NCBI GenBank assembly: GCA_030737875.1
Contig: CM060920.1
Location: 483,692,861 to 483,756,860, forward strand
Source of the DNA: Allium sativum
Lineage: Eukaryota > Streptophyta > Magnoliopsida > Asparagales > Amaryllidaceae
Length of the DNA: 64,000 nt
Reading direction: 5' to 3'
A program made the translations under genes and the position numbers. The notes beneath the pieces were generated by a model, which searched no databases, was not told where the DNA came from, and saw only the letters and a program-made list of their open reading frames with translations. Numbering within the stretch: position 1 is the stretch's first letter; every line of letters starts with the position of its first letter. Shown here in pieces: positions 59,997 to 64,000 of this stretch.

Positions 59997-61812
59997 AGGA
60001 GATCCGACCGTCGGATTCTCCTAAAACTAGAACCGTTGGGTTCGTATTGAAAAGAGCTTTCCAAAGAACACAAGAGATTTGAAATATAACGGTTGGATTT
60101 GGAATTATGTCCAAATCAAATTTGGAAAAGGTCGCTGTAAATGCAGTTCAATGACCGTTTATCGAAACCGACTGTATGGGCCATGATAAAATTATTATAA
60201 ATATCGATAATTTATGTAAAATCATAATAAATGATTTAGAAAGAATTGGGATGAAAAATTCCATATTTGAAAAGATAAAAATATTTTTTTATCGAAATGG
60301 ACGAGTTATGAACTTGATTTGAAATCCAATAATTTTTAAATAAATAAATTGAATTTGTGAATGGTTTTAATATAACCAGAAATTTCCAATATAAAAATTG
60401 GAATGGATTTGAACCAAAGTATCTTCGAAATATTTCGATATTGGTTTCCGTGATTATACTGATATTGTGGAGGAATTTGGAAGATATATATATCGTTATT
60501 CCAATACGATATTTGTTGGTTTCAGAATTTGATATTGAATATAAGCCGATATATTTTCTATTCAGAGCCTTGTATTTAATATCAAATTGGATTGTAGGTT
60601 TGTTGTGAATGGTGTCTTCGGTAACACTGTTCTTAAACCCAGTTGAGAAAAAATATAAATCTTTTTATTAAGATTTAATGAAGTTTACCAATTAATTAAC
60701 ATTTAACTGGAATTAAATTGAAATTGGTTTTTGGGTTTATCGTGAACAGTGTTTTAAATAACACTAGTTCTTTAACCCGATTAACAATGGAATGAGATTT
60801 CGGGTTTGTCGTGAATGGTATCTTTAATAATTCTGTTCTTAAACCCAATGGAGTTAAGAAAAATAGAAACTGACTGGAGATTAGTTATGTTGAATGGTTT
60901 CCTAGGTATTGATCTTATGTTGATTTCGGCCTTCAGGATTAATACTTAGGGAATTGTTCTCTTACTAGTTTACAGTTAGAGACTGATGGGATGGGGTCTT
61001 TAGTAACACTATGCTTAAAGCCATTGTGGAAATAATAAATCTTTTAATCAAGATTTAAAGAAGAATTACCCATTAATTAACATTTAATTGGAACTGAAAA
61101 TGGGATGTGAATTGGGTTTATTGTGAACTGTGTTTTTAACGACATTCTTTCTTTGACCCGATTTATAGTGAAATGTGATTTGGAATTTATAAATATTTTT
61201 ATTTAGATTTAAACGGGAATTATCCAAAGTAAAGTTTTCCAGTTTAATATATTAAATCGGAATTGAATGGAATTCGATTGATAATAATCGAAGTGAACTT
61301 CTGTGGAGGAAGACTGTTAATACATATGGAATTTAAAAGGCTTTGCCGTTATTCCATTTAAATTATTATTCGGATATGGGAATTGATATCAATTATATAT
61401 TGATTTGTTTTGCCGTGAAGATTCCATAGTTAATGGAATGTGATTTGGGTTTATCGTGAACTGTGTTTTAAATGACATTAGTTCTTTAACCTAGTTAAAG
61501 GCAGAATTACATGTTTGTCATTGTATTTCGAACTGTATGGTTGATCTCTGCTAAATATATATTTATTTGGTGGCAGAGAATTTATTCTCTTGCTTAACAC
61601 CCTTCTCTAAGACGTATGAGCTTAGAGGTTATATATCGGCAGAAATCAATAGTACGGTGTAGATTGTCGATGCGACATTTTTGTGTTTCCAAAGTTAAAA
61701 AATCATTAATATTGATTTTTGGGAAGATTAAAACTAGGTGGGGTTTTAATGAATCTTTAATTAGATTGAAATGGGAATTGATAATTTAAATTATCAAATT
61801 TGGGAGATGATC
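59997..61812 (+). repeat. 3' LTR of element A, second segment
   Basis: It resumes with AGGAGATCCGACCG (TSD copy at 59997-60001) and matches the A 5' LTR from about 4723 to about 6542, including stem-loop units between 60594 and 61495. It stops at GAGATGATC, where element D begins. No gene is supported; an 83-codon frame at 60357 is within LTR sequence. Confidence 0.9.
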
Positions 61813-63086
61813 TGTGACACCACACCTCCGTTAAGGTCACTCACAAAGGGAATGCCTTAATTTTGGTGGAGCATTTATTGTGTATAGAACAGAAAAGTAA
61901 ACAAGACAGATAAATATATTGGTACTTGGAAAATAAAAACCACTTTTATTGCAGCGGAGAAATAGTTTGGTTACATCACATCAAAAACCAACTACAAAAC
62001 CAAATACAATTATTATCCATCTTGACAAATAAGTTCTACGTACATAAAATAAAAGACATAACCCCAACATAAAATAGCCATAAATAAGATAGGTTGAACT
62101 TTACTTCAACAATCCAAGCAACTTCCAAAAGATAGAGATAAAGCTGTCCAAATCAAGCTCCACTAGTAATAGTCCCACCCTGAGCACCTGTGGAGGGGGG
62201 GAAGGAAGAAAAGAGGTGGAAACAAAGGGGGTCAGACATAAAGTCTGGTGAGTGCAATAACTTTAACAATATAATCATTAAAGTAACTAGGATAAGGCAT
62301 AAGTTGAAAAATAAGGAAATGACTGTGAACAAATGGGCATGACAAAGCAAATAAAGGAAATAGGATGAACAAAGATAACGTTAAAGGCGCACCTAATCAC
62401 TATAAGATAATTACTACATTTCACCACACCAAACACCCCTAAAATTTGATACCTCCTACAGAACTTAATAATGATAATGGTAGTTTCATGTACCCCTAGC
62501 CGCCTTCATAGGTGCCGTCTACCCCTATCTCCACTAGGTGTACCCACTACCCCCATTCGATCGGCTCCCTAACTCGTAGATACCCGTGCTGTCCCCACAG
62601 TGGGGTGTATCACTCCCCAAAGTGGCAACCCGATACCACCAAAAATGCACGGCTTATATCTACACGATGCAACAACGTCTTATCTACCAGCCTGGGCCCA
62701 CACACGCACAAGACCCTATTGGACTTGCGTTGTCACCGCTAACCCATTTTGACCTCTTACAATCAAACCCAGTACGCGTGTCCCGTCCTCGACTTGGGTT
62801 GAGCCCACAAAGATACATAATGGGTTACTGGTTTGAAAAGGGCACCCATGTATGACACAAGCTTTCCACCTATGCTTGGTCCCCTCCAAGGTTTTTAACC
62901 CCATTCTTATTCATGTCTTATTACATGTTTCAATCTTGGTTAAGAGCATCTAATCGTATTTCACATGCCACCCAAGGCACCCTCTTAATTTCACATGCCA
63001 CCCAAGGCACCCACTTAACCCCCCATGTTCCACCACATGTTTATCTGGTTAAGTGTTTCTTAATTCATTAAAGTCATAACCTTGTA

Positions 63087-63181
63087 AAGACCTCCCACAT
63101 TAGACTGGCATTTGTGGCTGCTGGATTTTTCGGGCGGGTCCGGTCAGTCTTACACCACAAACAAGCCTAACCTCGTGTCTT
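63087..63181 (-). other. Covarying stem-loop unit 1, element D LTR
   Basis: AAGAC/GTCTT (63087-63091 with 63177-63181), TTAGACT/AGCCTAA (63100-63106 with 63164-63170, one mismatch or wobble) and TTTGTGG/CCACAAA (63111-63117 with 63155-63161). The loop keeps GGGTCCGG-CAG. It is homologous to the E units, with different but complementary arms. Confidence 0.55.
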
Positions 63182-63223
63182 TACAACTGTTACGCATTTA
63201 ATTCATGCCTTTGACCTATCACA

Positions 63224-63284
63224 TTAGACTGGCATTTGTGGCTGCTGGATTTACCGGGTGGGCTTACACCACAAAAGAGTCTAA
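63224..63284 (-). other. Covarying stem-loop unit 2, element D LTR
   Basis: TTAGACT/AGTCTAA (63224-63230 with 63278-63284) and TTTGTGG/CCACAAA (63235-63241 with 63269-63275) are perfect. The loop is shortened by a small deletion that removes GTCCGG-CAG. Confidence 0.55.
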
Positions 63285-64000
63285 TCTCGTGTCTTAGGCG
63301 GTTTATTATTACACATCTTTATTTAACCCCAAATTGGATTAATAACCCTATTCAAATTTGTAAATAAATTCCAAATATACTTATGTCTATAATTGTCACC
63401 TAAATTATGTCCATTTATTTCAAGTATGTAAATTATACCAGTTATTGCCTCAAATTAATTGTATGCCGTTTAAGGCCATTACCTGCCAATTCTCAACATG
63501 TGTATATTCAATATTACCCCCATCGTCCCCACGTTGTTCGTTCGCTTATCATGATATATATATATATATATTAGACTAGAAATTAGTCTAACACATAAAA
63601 GGGAAGAAACACCGAAAATTTGCATAACACACAAATTGGATCTAACTTACAAATAAGGATTACAACATATCTAGCATAAACTTGGTATTGTCATGAATCT
63701 AAACATAGGCCTAAAGGTGTGAACTTGCATATATGAATTTAGTTTTAACCCAAAACTTGCATATATGAATATAGTTTCACCCCAAACTTGCATAGGCCAT
63801 AGTCACAAACTTGCATAAAACTATGTATGTCATAGATCTAACTCTAAAGGTGTAAACTTACATATATGTGAATCCAATTTCTACCTAAACTTGCATATAG
63901 TCATTTTACTTGGTTCACATGTAAACTTGTGTACAATTCACATAGAAACTAGCATATAATCTACACCCAAACTTGCATATAAAATGATGTCAAACATGAA

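Larger units (their letters stand above)
1609..61812 (+). mobile_element. Element A: non-coding LTR retrotransposon with very long LTRs, split by nested insertions
   Basis: The 5' LTR is 1609-8743 and the internal region 8744-9738. The 3' LTR runs 9739-12750, is interrupted by element B (12751-59996), resumes at 59997 and is cut by element D at 61813. LTR tips are TGTAACAACCC and GGGTCGTTACA, an inverted pair. A tRNA-iMet-like primer site and a polypurine tract lie at the expected places. No gag, protease, reverse transcriptase or integrase sequence is present, so it is non-autonomous. By-eye LTR divergence over the first 330 bp is about 8%, the highest in the window, so it is the oldest of the dated insertions. 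The right end lies beyond the window, so its TSD (left candidate ACTTG, 1604-1608) cannot be checked. Confidence 0.85.
61813..64000 (-). mobile_element. Element D: LTR related to chromovirus E, cut by the window end
   Basis: It starts TGTGACACCACACC and follows the E LTR in order: CACTCAC(A/T)AAGGGAATGCC, 'gtatagaacagaaaa', 'ttcgatcggctccctaac', 'tgcaacaacgtctta', 'tgccacccaaggca', the two stem-loop units and a CTTGCATAT-rich zone to the end. Identity to E is much lower than between E's own LTRs, so it is a different family member. By LTR direction it lies on the minus strand, as E does. Left TSD candidate is TGATC (61808-61812); the right end is not in the window. It interrupts A's 3' LTR. 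No gene is seen. Confidence 0.8.

Noticed and set aside
1..64000. rRNA, tRNA or host single-copy genes
   Set aside because: No matching conserved sequence was seen; tRNA-like strings are only 12-base primer sites of the retrotransposons.

Overview
This is nuclear DNA from a flowering plant, almost entirely transposable elements. The evidence is a plant-type Tekay/Del chromovirus, CACTA transposon ends, initiator-methionine tRNA primer sites and a plant DUF8039-like exon. I cannot name the species. I see no complete host gene, no rRNA or tRNA gene and no CRISPR array. The only long intact reading frame is the chromovirus polyprotein on the minus strand.

The window reads as a set of nested insertions, each closed by target-site duplications (TSDs) or by an empty site kept in a sister copy. 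Bases 1-1608 hold a DUF8039-like last exon and CACTA-like subterminal DNA. Element A (+) starts at 1609: 7.1-kb 5' LTR, 1-kb internal region to 9738, then a 3' LTR. That 3' LTR is split at 12750 by element B and cut at 61812 by element D. Element B (-, 12751-59996, TSD AGGAG) also has long LTRs around a 1.08-kb internal region (33546-34626). B's left LTR holds the chromovirus E (-, 13512-25256, TSD CCGGC) and a solo LTR F (28660-32116, TSD ATAAC). B's right LTR holds element C (+, 39870-59098, TSD CAAAA), with 6.1-kb LTRs and a 1.03-kb internal region. C's 5' LTR holds a 6.0-kb CACTA transposon G (45270-51311, TSD ACA). Element D (61813 to the end) is the start of an LTR related to E's.

LTR divergence, counted by eye, falls with nesting depth: about 8% for A, 5-6% for B, 3% for C and 0.9% for E. 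This agrees with the insertion order.

A, B and C form a non-coding group with LTRs of 5.6-7.1 kb and about 1 kb of internal DNA without gag or pol. Their LTR tips, primer sites and polypurine tracts resemble those of E, so a Tekay-type element may supply their proteins in trans. Each internal region carries a short hairpin with conserved arms and a 9-base loop. The loop sequence differs among A, B and C but stays palindromic, as expected of a retroviral-type dimerisation (kissing-loop) signal. E and D carry a separate LTR hairpin whose arms change in a compensatory way. G carries a degenerate exon of a plant lipid phosphate phosphatase gene, so it appears to have captured host sequence.
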